Of a stretch of 40,555 nt of DNA, positions 8,794-18,506 are shown piece by piece. Location: NCBI GenBank assembly GCA_001803185.1, contig MHBB01000047.1:1-40555 (forward strand), written 5' to 3'. The first letter of the stretch is position 1, and every line of letters starts with the position of its first letter. The notes under the pieces are model-generated. The model saw nothing but the letters and a program-made list of their open reading frames with translations. It had not been told where the DNA came from and made no database searches. A program made the translations under genes and the position numbers. The DNA is from Legionellales bacterium RIFCSPHIGHO2_12_FULL_35_11. GTDB taxonomy: Bacteria; Pseudomonadota; Gammaproteobacteria; Legionellales; Legionellaceae.

Positions 8794-8808
8794 TTCTTAC
8801 AACTCTGG
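8782..8808 (+). other. 12-bp hairpin across the ftsH stop codon
   Basis: CCAGAGTTGTAA (8782-8793) is fully complementary to 8797-8808 around a TTC loop and includes the ftsH stop. The stem is followed by A residues, not T, so it is not a classic terminator. It could protect the upstream mRNA or dampen read-through into folP, which starts 17 bases later. Confidence 0.45.
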
Positions 8809-8824
8809 AAAAAATGAGTGCTGT

Positions 8825-9688
8825 ATGAACCAAACTGAACTACTAAATTGGCTTAACTCCTATCAAGTAAACGCCTCTAAACCACTTGTGATGGGAATAA
8901 TAAATTTAACTCCTGATTCATTCTTTGATAAAAACAAACATACAAATATTGATTTAGCATTAGATCATGCAAAACAAATGATAGATGATGGTGTAGATAT
9001 AATAGATATCGGTGGCGAATCAACAAGACCTGGGGCACAACCTATCTCGCTAGATGAAGAGCTAACTCGCGTAATTCCATTTATCGAAAAATTAAGAAAA
9101 CATAATCAAGACATTTGTATATCTATAGATACCTACAAACCAGAAGTTATGCGACAAGCCATTCATTCCTCGGCAAATATGATTAATGATATCTATGCTC
9201 TGCAAAAATCTAATGCTTTACAAACAGCAAAAGAATTAAATGTACCAGTTGTACTTATACATATGCAGAATAATCCAACTACAATGCAAATAAATCCAAA
9301 TTACTCAAATGATATTACCGATGATATTAATGATTTTTTCACACATCGTATTACCGCTTGTCTTAATACTGGTATAGAGCGCCTTAACTTAATTCTAGAT
9401 CCTGGTTTTGGGTTTGGGAAAACTATCAAACATAATCTAAGTTTGCTTCTGGACTTGATAAAATTCAAAAAACATAATTTACCTATATTATTAGGGGTTT
9501 CTAGAAAAAGTACGCTAGCTAGCATTTTAAATAAGAAAACAGAAGATTTATTAGCTGGTAGCCTTACAATGGAAACTTTTGCTATCATGCAAGGAGCATC
9601 TATTTTGCGTGTACATGATGTATCCGAAACAAAAGATACGATAGCAATTCTCAATGCTATTAATTCAAGGAGTGAAATTAATGAGTGA
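8825..9688 (+). CDS. folP: Dihydropteroate synthase
   Basis: FolP condenses 6-hydroxymethyl-dihydropterin pyrophosphate with p-aminobenzoate in folate synthesis and is the sulfonamide target. The 287-residue form from ATG 8825 aligns with the family. The frame is open from 8711, but that start lies inside ftsH. Diagnostic segments are [13 protein letters not shown] near residues 23-35, [14 protein letters not shown] near 59-72, and [11 protein letters not shown] near 190-200. Its last eight bases overlap the glmM start, indicating coupling. Confidence 0.95.
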   Translation: MNQTELLNWLNSYQVNASKPLVMGIINLTPDSFFDKNKHTNIDLALDHAKQMIDDGVDIIDIGGESTRPGAQPISLDEELTRVIPFIEKLRKHNQDICISIDTYKPEVMRQAIHSSANMINDIYALQKSNALQTAKELNVPVVLIHMQNNPTTMQINPNYSNDITDDINDFFTHRITACLNTGIERLNLILDPGFGFGKTIKHNLSLLLDLIKFKKHNLPILLGVSRKSTLASILNKKTEDLLAGSLTMETFAIMQGASILRVHDVSETKDTIAILNAINSRSEINE

Positions 9689-11039
9689 TAAGCTATATTT
9701 TGGAACCGATGGCATTCGCGGAAAGGTTGGTTCTGAAAAAATGAATCCCGAATTTATCTTAAAACTAGGCTATGCTGTTGGGCGTGTTCTTGCAAACAGC
9801 CATAGAAAAAAGGTACTAATCGGAAAAGACACTAGAATATCAGGCTACATGTTAGAATCGGCTCTAGAAGCTGGGTTATCTGCTGCTGGAGTTGACGTTA
9901 GATTGCTTGGTCCTATGCCTACACCAGCCATTGCCTACTTAACTCAAACTTTAAGAGCAAACGCAGGAATTGTAATCAGCGCCTCGCATAACTTCTATGA
10001 AGACAATGGCATTAAATTTTTTGCAGCTGACGGCTATAAACTAGGTGATGATATAGAAAGAGCCATTGAAAGAGAGATGGCAAAAAAAATGACCGTAGTC
10101 TCTTCTGCAAATCTTGGTAAAGCATCTAGAATTCATGATGCTCCTGGAAGATATATTGAATTTTGTAAATCTACAATTCCCTCGTTAACTAGACTATCAC
10201 CGTTAAAAATTGTTGTTGATTGCGCACATGGTGCAACCTACCATATTGCACCGAAAGTTTTTGCTGAGCTGGGTGCTGAGGTTGTTGCGATAGGCGACAA
10301 ACCAGATGGATTTAACATTAACGAAAATTGTGGTTCAACAAATCCAGATCTATTAAAACAAGAAGTCTTAAAAAATAAGGCTGATATAGGAATAGCATTG
10401 GATGGTGATGGTGACAGAATAATTATGATTGATGCTGAAGGTAATACTATTACCGGCGATCACATCATATACATCATAGCTAAAGATAGAAATGCTCGGG
10501 GACTATTAAATGGTGGTATTGTTGGCACACTAATGAGCAACTATGGTCTTGAAAAAGCTATCCTTGAAATGAACCTATCTTTTCTACGCACCCGAGTTGG
10601 CGACAGATATGTTTTAGAGGCCCTAAAAGAAAAGCAATGGAAAATTGGCGGTGAGCCTTCGGGGCATATTGTTTGTCTTGATAAAACTACTACTGGAGAT
10701 GGAATTATAGCAGCCTTACAAGTTTTAACGCTGATGATTTTACAAGAAAAAACCTTAAAAGAACTTACGGAAGGTTTAACTCTACTACCACAATCACTAC
10801 TAAGCTTAAAAACAAATATGGCAAATCGCCTAGCACAAGACCCACAGGTTTTAAATGCTGTGCAAATTGTCCATTCTGAATTAAATAGCAATGGCCGTGT
10901 TCTACTAAGACCTTCAGGGACTGAACCAATGCTTAGAGTTATGGTTGAAGGCATCGATCTTAAAAAAGTACAAGGCTATGCTGAAAATATTGTGAGTGAA
11001 ATTAAGAGAATCGAACAGCAGCTAGGACTAGAGTTGTAA
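9681..11039 (+). CDS. glmM: Phosphoglucosamine mutase
   Basis: GlmM interconverts glucosamine-6-phosphate and glucosamine-1-phosphate, feeding UDP-GlcNAc, peptidoglycan and lipid A synthesis. The 452-residue form starts at ATG 9681, preceded by AAGGAG. The phosphoserine motif SASHN has Ser102, the metal loop DGDGDR starts at Asp241, and GGEPSGH and [14 protein letters not shown] complete the sugar and phosphate sites. All key residues are present. It is followed by tpiA after 19 bases; secG, which often comes next, lies about 15 kb away. Confidence 0.96.
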   Translation: MSDKLYFGTDGIRGKVGSEKMNPEFILKLGYAVGRVLANSHRKKVLIGKDTRISGYMLESALEAGLSAAGVDVRLLGPMPTPAIAYLTQTLRANAGIVISASHNFYEDNGIKFFAADGYKLGDDIERAIEREMAKKMTVVSSANLGKASRIHDAPGRYIEFCKSTIPSLTRLSPLKIVVDCAHGATYHIAPKVFAELGAEVVAIGDKPDGFNINENCGSTNPDLLKQEVLKNKADIGIALDGDGDRIIMIDAEGNTITGDHIIYIIAKDRNARGLLNGGIVGTLMSNYGLEKAILEMNLSFLRTRVGDRYVLEALKEKQWKIGGEPSGHIVCLDKTTTGDGIIAALQVLTLMILQEKTLKELTEGLTLLPQSLLSLKTNMANRLAQDPQVLNAVQIVHSELNSNGRVLLRPSGTEPMLRVMVEGIDLKKVQGYAENIVSEIKRIEQQLGLEL

Positions 11040-11058
11040 GTGCTTAGGGAGTGAAACT

Positions 11059-11823
11059 ATGCGACAAAGAATTATTCTCGGTAATTGGAAAATGAATGGT
11101 GATTCATCCGCTATTACAAATTTATTAAACGATATATTGAAACAACTATCACTAACTATTGACTATCAATGCGCTGTTTTTCCACCTAGCCCATATCTTA
11201 ACATAGCTAAAGAAATTTTAATAAATACGTCTATTATGTATGGTGCACAAAATGTTTACCCTGCTAACAATGGGGCGTTTACAGGCGAAATATCTGGACC
11301 AATGCTTGCCGATCTTGGATGCAAATATGTATTAGTCGGCCACTCTGAAAGACGGCAGTTATTTCATGAAAGCAATGAATTTATTGCGCAAAAATTTCAT
11401 CATGCAAGAGATTCAGGGATTGTACCTGTTTTATGCATAGGTGAAACTTTAGAAGAAAGAGAAAATAATTTAACAGAAAAATCATTAGCCAAGCAACTTT
11501 TAACTATTGTTAAAAACAATAATTCACATGACAATCCTTTTGAAAATTGTATTATAGCATATGAGCCAGTCTGGGCTATTGGAACTGGCAAAACTGCAAC
11601 TCCAATTGAAATACAAGAAGTCCACGCATTCGTACGTAATTTAATAGCGCAATTTGGTGAAGTAAATGCCGAATTATTACCTATTATTTACGGTGGAAGT
11701 GTCAATGAAAAAAATTGTCTTGAAATATTCAATATGCCCGATGTAGATGGCGGATTAATCGGCGGCGCATCATTAGATGCGGAGAAATTTGCGGAAATTG
11801 TTAAACCTAGAAAAAGCAAATAA
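11059..11823 (+). CDS. tpiA: Triose-phosphate isomerase
   Basis: TpiA interconverts dihydroxyacetone phosphate and glyceraldehyde-3-phosphate. The 254-residue protein has all catalytic residues: Lys11 in GNWKMNG, His95 in VGHSERR, Glu169 in AYEPVWAIGTGKTA, and the phosphate loop YGGSV. It is probably the last gene of the ftsH-folP-glmM run. Seven bases separate its stop from the end of the convergent minus-strand gene. Confidence 0.97.
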   Translation: MRQRIILGNWKMNGDSSAITNLLNDILKQLSLTIDYQCAVFPPSPYLNIAKEILINTSIMYGAQNVYPANNGAFTGEISGPMLADLGCKYVLVGHSERRQLFHESNEFIAQKFHHARDSGIVPVLCIGETLEERENNLTEKSLAKQLLTIVKNNNSHDNPFENCIIAYEPVWAIGTGKTATPIEIQEVHAFVRNLIAQFGEVNAELLPIIYGGSVNEKNCLEIFNMPDVDGGLIGGASLDAEKFAEIVKPRKSK

Positions 11824-11829
11824 GGGACC

Positions 11830-12330
11830 CTAATGTAAATTAGAGTCATCGGAAAATTTAGTGGCATTGTTATCTTCGCAACCGAACTGATAAAACTCTC
11901 CTCGCATTGCTTGCAAGACACATTGTAAATTTAGAAAATGTTGGCTTAACTCCAAATATAAATCGGCCGCCGCATTTTTTTGTAACTCACTAGCACTTAG
12001 GTAAGCAAGCTTACCCATATCTGTATAATATTCTATAGAAAGATTACGCTTATCTATTATTCCAGGAAAAAGACCGCTTAATAATAAGCTTTTATCACCA
12101 ACAGTCTTTAATTTTTCAACTTGTTTTTTTCCATCTAGATGCATTGATTCTAAAAAATCAATAGCAACAACTGATTCTGTTAATTGAGGATTTTGACTAA
12201 ACCTTTGTAATAGAAAAACTAAATAACTTTCTGTATTTTCATTTAAAGCAAGCTGACTTGCCGCTTGCGCTTCATTTACTAAAGCATACCATTGACTAAT
12301 ATCTGTAGGATGTAAAATTAAGTTTTTCAT
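11830..12330 (-). CDS. Conserved-type protein of unknown function
   Basis: I do not recognise this 166-residue soluble protein. It has no signal peptide or membrane segment and looks mostly alpha-helical, with Leu/Ala/Gln-rich stretches such as NEAQAASQLALNE and AAADLYLELSQHFLNLQ. It is convergent with tpiA. Its start lies close to the repeat that fills the region before rpmH. Codon use resembles the neighbouring core genes, so I take it as a resident gene rather than an insertion. Confidence 0.6.
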   Translation of the reverse strand: MKNLILHPTDISQWYALVNEAQAASQLALNENTESYLVFLLQRFSQNPQLTESVVAIDFLESMHLDGKKQVEKLKTVGDKSLLLSGLFPGIIDKRNLSIEYYTDMGKLAYLSASELQKNAAADLYLELSQHFLNLQCVLQAMRGEFYQFGCEDNNATKFSDDSNLH

Positions 12331-12356
12331 ATTAGGCCCATCCCTTTTAAATCAGG

Positions 12357-12533
12357 TTAAGGGGCGTTTACTAAATAACCACTGCCATTAAGTTAAGGAT
12401 TTTGATTCCTGCGAAGGCGGGAATCTATCCCTAAAGTGGCGCTGTGCCTGCTTAGAAATAGATTCCCGCCTCGCAGGAGTGACAGTGTTTTTCTTAACTT
12501 AATGGCAGTGGTTATTTAGTAAACGTCCCTAAG
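12357..12533. repeat. Family A MITE (12380-12510) flanked by another palindrome
   Basis: A complete 131-bp family A copy at 12380-12510 is flanked by inverted arms containing CGTTTACTAAATAAC (left, ending 12379) and GTTATTTAGTAAACG (right, from 12511). These arms are not part of the other family A copies, so the MITE appears to sit in the centre of a different palindrome. The unit fills most of the gap between the 166-aa gene and rpmH. No dnaA gene or DnaA box is seen here. Confidence 0.8.
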
Positions 12534-12609
12534 TTAATTGTAGCAAAAATATTAATTATAACCATAGCTTATATAGTATCTTGCTTGAATTAATTTTTTA
12601 TTGCGTCTG

Positions 12610-12638
12610 TTGACAGAGAATAATTTTTTTTATACTAT
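12610..12638 (+). promoter_or_regulatory. Probable rpmH operon promoter
   Basis: A consensus -35 TTGACA (12610-12615) precedes TATACTAT at 12631-12638. Spacing is 15 bases to TATACT or 17 to TACTAT. The rpmH start codon follows about 36 bases downstream. A strong promoter is expected for this ribosomal protein operon. Confidence 0.55.
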
Positions 12639-12673
12639 GTTTACCTTTAAAAAAATCAATTTACAGGTTTAAC

Positions 12674-12808
12674 ATGAAACGTACTTTTCAACCAAGCAAT
12701 CTAAAGCGCAAGAGAGACCACGGTTTTCGTGCTCGTATGGCTACTCGTTCTGGACGGTTGGTACTTAAGCGCCGCCGGGCAAAAGGACGGAAACGACTAT
12801 CAGCGTAA
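12674..12808 (+). CDS. rpmH: 50S ribosomal protein L34
   Basis: This short gene encodes 44 residues starting [20 protein letters not shown] and ending [12 protein letters not shown], the standard sequence of L34, a basic protein of the large subunit. ACAGG lies upstream of ATG 12674. The stop is followed directly by the GTG of rnpA, so the two are coupled as in most bacteria. Confidence 0.97.
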   Translation: MKRTFQPSNLKRKRDHGFRARMATRSGRLVLKRRRAKGRKRLSA

Positions 12809-13135
12809 GTGAACAATTTTAGTAAATCACAAAGACTCTTAACTAAAATAGATTTTGACTTTGTATTTAGTAGAGCTAAAAAAATATCTACTAAATACTT
12901 TGTAGTACTGTATCGTGATAATAAAATAAGCCATTCAAGACTTGGCATAATACTTGCCAAGAAAATGGTGCCAAAAGCACATGACCGAAATAAAATTAAA
13001 AGACTAATAAGAGAATCATTTAGAACTAATAAAATTAAACCGGTAGATATAGTATTTCTAGCAAGACCAGGACTTGCAAAAATTACAAATCACGAATTTA
13101 TTAGCAGTATAGAGCAAGCTTGGAGCAAGATATAA
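12809..13135 (+). CDS. rnpA: Ribonuclease P protein component
   Basis: RnpA is the protein subunit that assists the RNase P RNA in cutting tRNA 5' leaders. The 108-residue product starts at GTG 12809 with no gap after rpmH. The family signature is the basic RNR-type helix, seen as RNKIKRLIRESFR near residues 60-72. FVVLYRDN and RLGIILAKKM form the usual strands. Length is slightly under the E. coli protein (119). Confidence 0.95.
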   Translation: MNNFSKSQRLLTKIDFDFVFSRAKKISTKYFVVLYRDNKISHSRLGIILAKKMVPKAHDRNKIKRLIRESFRTNKIKPVDIVFLARPGLAKITNHEFISSIEQAWSKI

Positions 13136-13146
13136 CGTGGAGTCGT

Positions 13147-13371
13147 ATGCGATTATTAATTAAATTATTAATTAAAACGTACCAATTACTAGTTAGCCCG
13201 CTTCTACCCTCATCTTGTCGTTTTCATCCTAGCTGTTCAGAATATACCCTGCAAGCCATTAAAAACCATGGGGTTTTTCGAGGCTTGTGGTTAAGTTGTT
13301 GTCGCTTATTACGCTGTCATCCATGGGGTAATAGTGGCTATGATCCAGTACCTAACAAAGAGAAACATTAA
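13147..13371 (+). CDS. yidD: Membrane protein insertion efficiency factor YidD
   Basis: YidD is a small membrane-associated protein that helps YidC-dependent insertion. The 74-residue form from ATG 13147, preceded by GTGGAG, carries the family pattern [20 protein letters not shown] with conserved Cys residues, and [13 protein letters not shown] near the end. The stop overlaps the yidC start by one base (TAATG). Confidence 0.93.
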   Translation: MRLLIKLLIKTYQLLVSPLLPSSCRFHPSCSEYTLQAIKNHGVFRGLWLSCCRLLRCHPWGNSGYDPVPNKEKH

Positions 13372-15035
13372 TGGATATTAAACGTGTAGTTTTATTCGGT
13401 GCATTAGCATTCGTTGTTTTTTCATTATGGAGTAATTGGCAAATTGATTATCCTACGCCTACTGCTACTCACCAAACAACAGTGACTTCAGAAAGTGATG
13501 GCATGCTGCCAAGTATGACGCATAGTTCTAATTCCGAAACTAATAACGTCATCCCAACAACAAATAAAATTAGTTCAGATGATAACATAAATATCAAGAC
13601 CGACGTTTTAACCATACAAATTGATAAAAAAAATGGCAATGTCGTTGCTGCAAAGTTATTAAATTATCCTGCAAGCACAACTGAAAAAAATAAACCATTC
13701 ACCCTTTTAGAAGACAATCAAAATGGCGCACAATATGTAGCAAATAGTGGGTTGTTTATTGTTAACGATCAAAATGTCGAATTGACAAATATTAATTTTG
13801 CTACTGATAAGCAAAATTACAGTATGGCAGAAGATCAAGATAAACTAGTTATCAATCTAACTGGCAAAACTGACAATAGACTAGATGTCATTAAAACTTA
13901 TACTTTGCAAAAAGGGAGTTATTTAATTGACATGGAATATAAAATTATCAATCAAGGCAGTAGTGAATGGAATGGGTATATGAATACTCAGTTATTAAGA
14001 AGCTCACCAAAAGAAGATAAAACAAGCATGTTCCATATGGGATCTTATACTGGTGCATCTTATTCAGTTCCTGGTCAAAGCAGATATAAGAAGCTATCTT
14101 TCAAGGACATGACTAAAAATAATTTAGACGTTGATGCGCATGGTGGGTGGATTGCCATGCAGCAACATTATTTCCTAACAGCATGGATTCCCAATGTTAA
14201 CGATAATAATCGATTCTATACAAGAAACCAGCGTAACGACTACACAATTGGTAATATCAGTCCTGAAATAAAAATTGCTCCAGGAAAATCAGCAAATATC
14301 AGCGCAAAATTATATCTTGGCCCTGAAATTACTGATATTTTAAAAGGAATATCTCCAGGGCTTGATTTAACGGTTGATTATGGTTGGCTATGGTTCATTT
14401 CTCAAATTCTATTTTCTGTAATGAAGTCAATCTACAGTGTAGTAGGCAACTGGGGATGGGCTATTGTTTTAGTAACAGTCATGATTAAACTAGCATTTTA
14501 TAGATTATCAGCTAAAAGCTACAAATCTATGGCTGGGATGCGTAAGTTACAGCCAAAATTACAGGCCTTAAAAGATAGATATGGTGATGATAAAGCCAAA
14601 ATGAGCCAAGCAACTATGGAGCTGTATCGTCAAGAAAAGGTTAATCCTCTTGGAGGATGTTTACCAATTTTAATTCAAATTCCAGTATTTATAGCTTTAT
14701 ATTGGGTATTGGTTGAAAGTGTCGAACTACGGCAAGCTGGTTTTATTTTTTGGATTAATGATTTGGCATCTCCAGATCAATACCACGTATTACCAATAAT
14801 CATGGGTTTAACTATGTTTATTCAACAAAAACTAAACCCTGCACCACCTGATCCTATTCAAGCTAGAGTAATGATGCTGCTACCAGTGGTATTTACTATA
14901 TTATTCTTAAACTTCCCTGCTGGCTTAGTTTTATATTGGACAGTTAATAATAGCTTATCCATCTTACAACAATGGTATATTACACGTAAGTATGGTGAAG
15001 CAGCTACTCCTAAAAAATTAGCGTCTGCCAAATAA
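13371..15035 (+). CDS. yidC: Membrane protein insertase YidC
   Basis: YidC inserts inner-membrane proteins alone or with SecYEG. The 554-residue protein has an N-terminal anchor (about residues 6-20), a large periplasmic beta-domain rich in Asn/Thr/Ser to about residue 330, and the Oxa1 core with about five membrane segments from residue 340. The cytoplasmic loop [18 protein letters not shown] and the segment [18 protein letters not shown] are diagnostic. Its stop is followed directly by the ATG of mnmE. Confidence 0.96.
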   Translation: MDIKRVVLFGALAFVVFSLWSNWQIDYPTPTATHQTTVTSESDGMLPSMTHSSNSETNNVIPTTNKISSDDNINIKTDVLTIQIDKKNGNVVAAKLLNYPASTTEKNKPFTLLEDNQNGAQYVANSGLFIVNDQNVELTNINFATDKQNYSMAEDQDKLVINLTGKTDNRLDVIKTYTLQKGSYLIDMEYKIINQGSSEWNGYMNTQLLRSSPKEDKTSMFHMGSYTGASYSVPGQSRYKKLSFKDMTKNNLDVDAHGGWIAMQQHYFLTAWIPNVNDNNRFYTRNQRNDYTIGNISPEIKIAPGKSANISAKLYLGPEITDILKGISPGLDLTVDYGWLWFISQILFSVMKSIYSVVGNWGWAIVLVTVMIKLAFYRLSAKSYKSMAGMRKLQPKLQALKDRYGDDKAKMSQATMELYRQEKVNPLGGCLPILIQIPVFIALYWVLVESVELRQAGFIFWINDLASPDQYHVLPIIMGLTMFIQQKLNPAPPDPIQARVMMLLPVVFTILFLNFPAGLVLYWTVNNSLSILQQWYITRKYGEAATPKKLASAK

Positions 15036-16391
15036 ATGGATACTATTGTTGCAATAGCTACGCCACCTGGTCGAGGTGGCGTAGGCATTGTAAGAATATC
15101 TGGTAAATTAGCATATGCTATCGCTTTAAAAATTACCAAAAAAAATGAAATTATTGCAAGACAAGCTTATTACCTGCCATTCTATACCCAAAATGATGAA
15201 CTCCTAGATAAAGGTCTAATTTTATCTTTTAAAGCCCCGCATTCATTTACTGGCGAAGACATAATCGAGCTCCATGCACATGGATCCCCTATAGTTTTAG
15301 ATAATATAGTAAAAGAATGTATTACGTATGGTGCAAGAATTGCTAAACCAGGCGAGTTTAGTGAGCGTGCATTTTTAAATGACAAAATTGATTTAACTCA
15401 AGCCGAAGCAATTGCTGATTTAATTGATGCAAGCTCAACAAAAGCCGCAACATTAGCGCTTAGATCTCTCCAAGGAGACTTCTCAAAAAAAATTATAGAG
15501 ATTTCTGATAAAATTGTTCACTTAAGATTATACGTTGAAGCAGCTATAGACTTTCCTGAGGAAGAAATTGATTTTTTAGGTGATGGTAAAGTTCTAAAAA
15601 TGCTACAAAAAATTATTTTAAAAATCAGCACTACCAAGGATACTGCTCATTCAGGAGCTATTTTACGTGAAGGTCTTTCTGTTGTGATTGCTGGAGCACC
15701 AAATGCTGGTAAATCAACCTTAATTAATCTACTCGCAGGCCAAGAAGTAGCAATTGTAACGGATATAGCTGGGACGACCCGCGATGTTATGCGTCAGCAT
15801 ATTTTACTAGACGATATTCCTATCAATATCATTGATACAGCTGGGTTAAGAGACACTCAAAATATCATTGAGCAAGAAGGAATTAAACGAGCATTAGATG
15901 AAGTCAGTAAAGCTGATTGTGTTTTGCTACTAACAGATATAACTGATCTAACGCATATCGCAAAACTAAGTAAAGACCTTTCTGAAAAGCTACCTAAAAA
16001 TACCCCTATAATTCATGTTTTCAATAAAATTGACAAAATTAATAACTTAGATGCAATTAGTTTTGACAGCACAATTAACAAAGAAAATGTGATTTTTATT
16101 TCAGCTAAATTAGGCAACGGGATTGAGTTACTATCAAATAAAATCAAAGAAGTAGTTGGTTACTCTCCTGCAGAGGGACAATTTTTAGCAAGAAGAAGAC
16201 ATATTCAAGCATTAGATGCAGCTTTACAATTACTAATTAATGGTGAGCTGCAATTAACTGAACACCGTGCTGGAGAGCTATTAGCTGAAGACTTAAGACT
16301 AGCTCATCAAGTATTAGGTGAAATAACTGGGGAGTTTAGTTCAGATGACTTACTTGGTGTAATTTTCGCAAATTTCTGTATTGGAAAATAA
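15036..16391 (+). CDS. mnmE: tRNA modification GTPase MnmE
   Basis: MnmE works with MnmG to place the (carboxymethyl)aminomethyl group on wobble uridine 34 of several tRNAs. The 451-residue protein begins with the folate-binding domain ([20 protein letters not shown]). The G domain follows, with GAPNAGKST near residues 224-232, [16 protein letters not shown] and NKID, and the protein ends with the catalytic CIGK. All motifs are intact. Its partner mnmG lies in the same window at 29721-31595 on the other strand. Confidence 0.96.
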   Translation: MDTIVAIATPPGRGGVGIVRISGKLAYAIALKITKKNEIIARQAYYLPFYTQNDELLDKGLILSFKAPHSFTGEDIIELHAHGSPIVLDNIVKECITYGARIAKPGEFSERAFLNDKIDLTQAEAIADLIDASSTKAATLALRSLQGDFSKKIIEISDKIVHLRLYVEAAIDFPEEEIDFLGDGKVLKMLQKIILKISTTKDTAHSGAILREGLSVVIAGAPNAGKSTLINLLAGQEVAIVTDIAGTTRDVMRQHILLDDIPINIIDTAGLRDTQNIIEQEGIKRALDEVSKADCVLLLTDITDLTHIAKLSKDLSEKLPKNTPIIHVFNKIDKINNLDAISFDSTINKENVIFISAKLGNGIELLSNKIKEVVGYSPAEGQFLARRRHIQALDAALQLLINGELQLTEHRAGELLAEDLRLAHQVLGEITGEFSSDDLLGVIFANFCIGK

Positions 16392-16478
16392 TTATTTCAA
16401 AATCCCTATTGCCAATATGAAAAAACAATGGTAAGTTGTTATTTTTAACTAATTGTTTAATTTTTCGATAGGTGATGT

Positions 16479-18038
16479 ATGACGTCTGAAGCTGATGTGT
16501 TATTTTACAAAAATTTTGTTGCGTTAGATAAAACCAATTCGACCGAAGAAGCGCTGCAAAAGCAATATAACTATACAGCGGACAACTACTTTCATGCCAA
16601 ACTTGAATATGACCTACTAGATGAAATTAGGAAAGATCCTTTATTTGAAAGAAAATCTCCTTTAGTTAAAGCACTAATAAAAAGCCAATACGCAAAAAGA
16701 ACCGAATTCTTACTTTTTAATGCTGAAGGCGCTAATCTTGCTGATAAATGGGAGTATCAGAAAAGACTACGCGAAATTAATCCACAAAAGGAACAAGTAT
16801 TAGCGTCGACTGAGCCAACCACAGTTGAAGAAAAGTGTAATACGGCAGCAAATGAGTTTTTAAATGGAAGCGGAAGATATAATTTATTTCGCTTAAGCTA
16901 CGTTTTTTCAAGAAATACTTTAAGGGCATTGCTTAGCTACTTAGCACAAGTAGTTTCTACCCTATATCGCTATGTGAACATAGCTATTCTAGAAATACCT
17001 ACTTTAACTTTTAATTTAATGAGCGTTCTGTTATTTGCGGCGCAACTTTTAGTTGATGGGATTGAAATATTTAGACATAAATTCCTTCCAACGGAAACAG
17101 AAAAAACATATGAAAATAGAGCAACGCTTGAATTTTGGAAAAGATATACCAGAATAATCAATGCATTATGGTGGGCAACGTTTAACCTTATTACCAACTT
17201 TCCATACCTATTTAGTATAGCTCCTGGGATTGCAGATTGGATATTAACAGGCGTCTTATTTTTTGATGTTCTATTCTTACTTGTTATTCTAAAAATTGAG
17301 CTTGGGTTCTTAGATAAGAATCAGCAGTGGCTTGCCAAACAAACCAGAGAGGAAATCCAAAAAGTTTCCTTAGAAGATCTAGAAAGAGAAATAACTCAAG
17401 CCAAATCTTATCTTTCTGAAAATGAAAAAAATGAGCTATCTAAAATAAATGAAGAGCAGATGAGAACTGCATTTTTGGAAATGTATGAACCTCTGGCAGA
17501 AAAAAACTTATGCCATAAAGCTGCTGATACAGCAAAACTATGCTTATTTATTGCAGCAACTTTATTATTTATCGCAAGTTTAGCATTAGTGTTGTCTGTT
17601 GCATCACCTATTACTGCAGCAATAGGCTTTTTCGCCTGTGTTATTGCTGTTTCCATGATATTATCTGGAAATAATTTTGCAGCCTTCGTATCAGCACGAA
17701 CTGCCAAAATTCTTGAACAAGAAAAGAGCGATAAAAGTTGTGTAGGCATACGTCAAAAAGCAGAAAACCAAAAACTAACAGAATTTTATAAATCTATCGC
17801 AGAGCATATAATAATGCCAATGTTAATAGTAGGATTATTTACCATTAATTGGCCTGCCGCCCTTGCTGTATTATTAACTTACATAATTGTGAAAAATCAA
17901 AGTTATATTAATAATTTTATAAATGACAAATTTGGTATGCAGAATGGTCCTAACAAAAAAGGAGGATATTCTGAATTACAAAATAAAGAAACTACAGATA
18001 ATAATAATGCAAGCATGGCCTATACGCACTGCCATTAA
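16479..18038 (+). CDS. Orphan multipass membrane protein; stop codon lies in a MITE
   Basis: I do not recognise this 519-residue protein. A polar N-terminal region (about 1-140) is followed by hydrophobic segments near residues 177-195, 242-271, 354-395 and 444-472, with a charged helical stretch at about 290-345. ATG 16479 follows TAGGTGAT, a ribosome binding site also seen at 22978. The family A repeat begins at 18027, so the last three residues (His-Cys-His) and the TAA come from the repeat. The original end was probably different. It is a stand-alone accessory gene, possibly an effector, but no domain supports a function. Confidence 0.7.
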   Translation: MTSEADVLFYKNFVALDKTNSTEEALQKQYNYTADNYFHAKLEYDLLDEIRKDPLFERKSPLVKALIKSQYAKRTEFLLFNAEGANLADKWEYQKRLREINPQKEQVLASTEPTTVEEKCNTAANEFLNGSGRYNLFRLSYVFSRNTLRALLSYLAQVVSTLYRYVNIAILEIPTLTFNLMSVLLFAAQLLVDGIEIFRHKFLPTETEKTYENRATLEFWKRYTRIINALWWATFNLITNFPYLFSIAPGIADWILTGVLFFDVLFLLVILKIELGFLDKNQQWLAKQTREEIQKVSLEDLEREITQAKSYLSENEKNELSKINEEQMRTAFLEMYEPLAEKNLCHKAADTAKLCLFIAATLLFIASLALVLSVASPITAAIGFFACVIAVSMILSGNNFAAFVSARTAKILEQEKSDKSCVGIRQKAENQKLTEFYKSIAEHIIMPMLIVGLFTINWPAALAVLLTYIIVKNQSYINNFINDKFGMQNGPNKKGGYSELQNKETTDNNNASMAYTHCH

Positions 18039-18158
18039 GTTAAGGATTTTGTCATTCCCGCGAGGCGGGAATCTATCCCTAAAGTGGCACTGTGCCTGCT
18101 TAGAAAATAGATACGCCTTCGCGGGAATGACAGTGTTTTTTTTAACTTAATGGCAGTG
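18027..18158. repeat. MITE-like palindromic repeat, family A, copy 4 (complete)
   Basis: This 132-bp copy has both terminal inverted repeats, but its right internal arm has a small deletion. Flanking bases GGCCTATACG (left) and GGCCTACG (right) look like a slightly diverged target duplication of 8-10 bp. Its left end supplies the stop codon of the preceding gene. Confidence 0.85.
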
Positions 18159-18246
18159 GGCCTACGCATGAATAGTTTACAATGTAAACATAAAGGAATA
18201 CATGCCGTCATTGCGAGCCTTTATACAGGGCCTGAAAAACGTTCCG

Positions 18247-18377
18247 AACTAACTTGCACTCGTCTTTGCGAACCGTAGGTGAAGCAATCTAGTGACTTTA
18301 AGGCCGCTGGATTGCTTCACCTACGGTTCGCAAAGACGAATAACTGATTAATTTACGTACAAATTGTGAAGTTAGTT
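18247..18377. repeat. Large palindromic repeat, family D
   Basis: Two perfectly complementary 29-base arms (18261-18289 and 18310-18338, core GAACCGTAGGTGAAGCAATC) surround a 20-base centre. A further matching pair, AACTAACTT and AAGTTAGTT, lies at the outer ends. No coding sequence is present. It sits between family A and family C repeats, and no second copy is seen in the window. Confidence 0.75.
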
Positions 18378-18380
18378 AAG

Positions 18381-18482
18381 AGGTACGAAGCAAACCATGG
18401 TTCGTAGCTCTGTTCCCTTGGGTTGCTTCGTACCTCGCAATGACGAAATTATCATAATATGTGGCAACTGGATAGGCGGGGA
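18381..18482. repeat. Palindromic repeat, family C, copy 2 (left arm shortened)
   Basis: The arms share AGGTACGAAGCAAACC and GGTTGCTTCGTACCTCG, followed by the right flank CAATGACGAAATTATCATA and the end CAACTGGATAGGCGG. The matching left flank is missing, replaced by family D. The repeat ends about 25 bases before the O-antigen ligase-like start, and the open frame upstream of 18507 is repeat sequence. Confidence 0.75.
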
Positions 18483-18506
18483 TATTTATACAGGACTATA
18501 ACTAAT

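Noticed and set aside
11826-11847. Hairpin between tpiA and the 166-aa gene
   Set aside because: The stem is short with a mismatch and lacks a T-tract, so it is too weak to call a terminator.
16440-16478. PmrA-type box (two TTTAA repeats) upstream of the 519-aa gene
   Set aside because: The two half-sites are 12 bases apart rather than the expected 11, and the region is too AT-rich for the match to be meaningful.
17923-18150. Open reading frame of 75 codons
   Set aside because: It overlaps the 3' end of the 519-aa gene in another frame and continues through the MITE.
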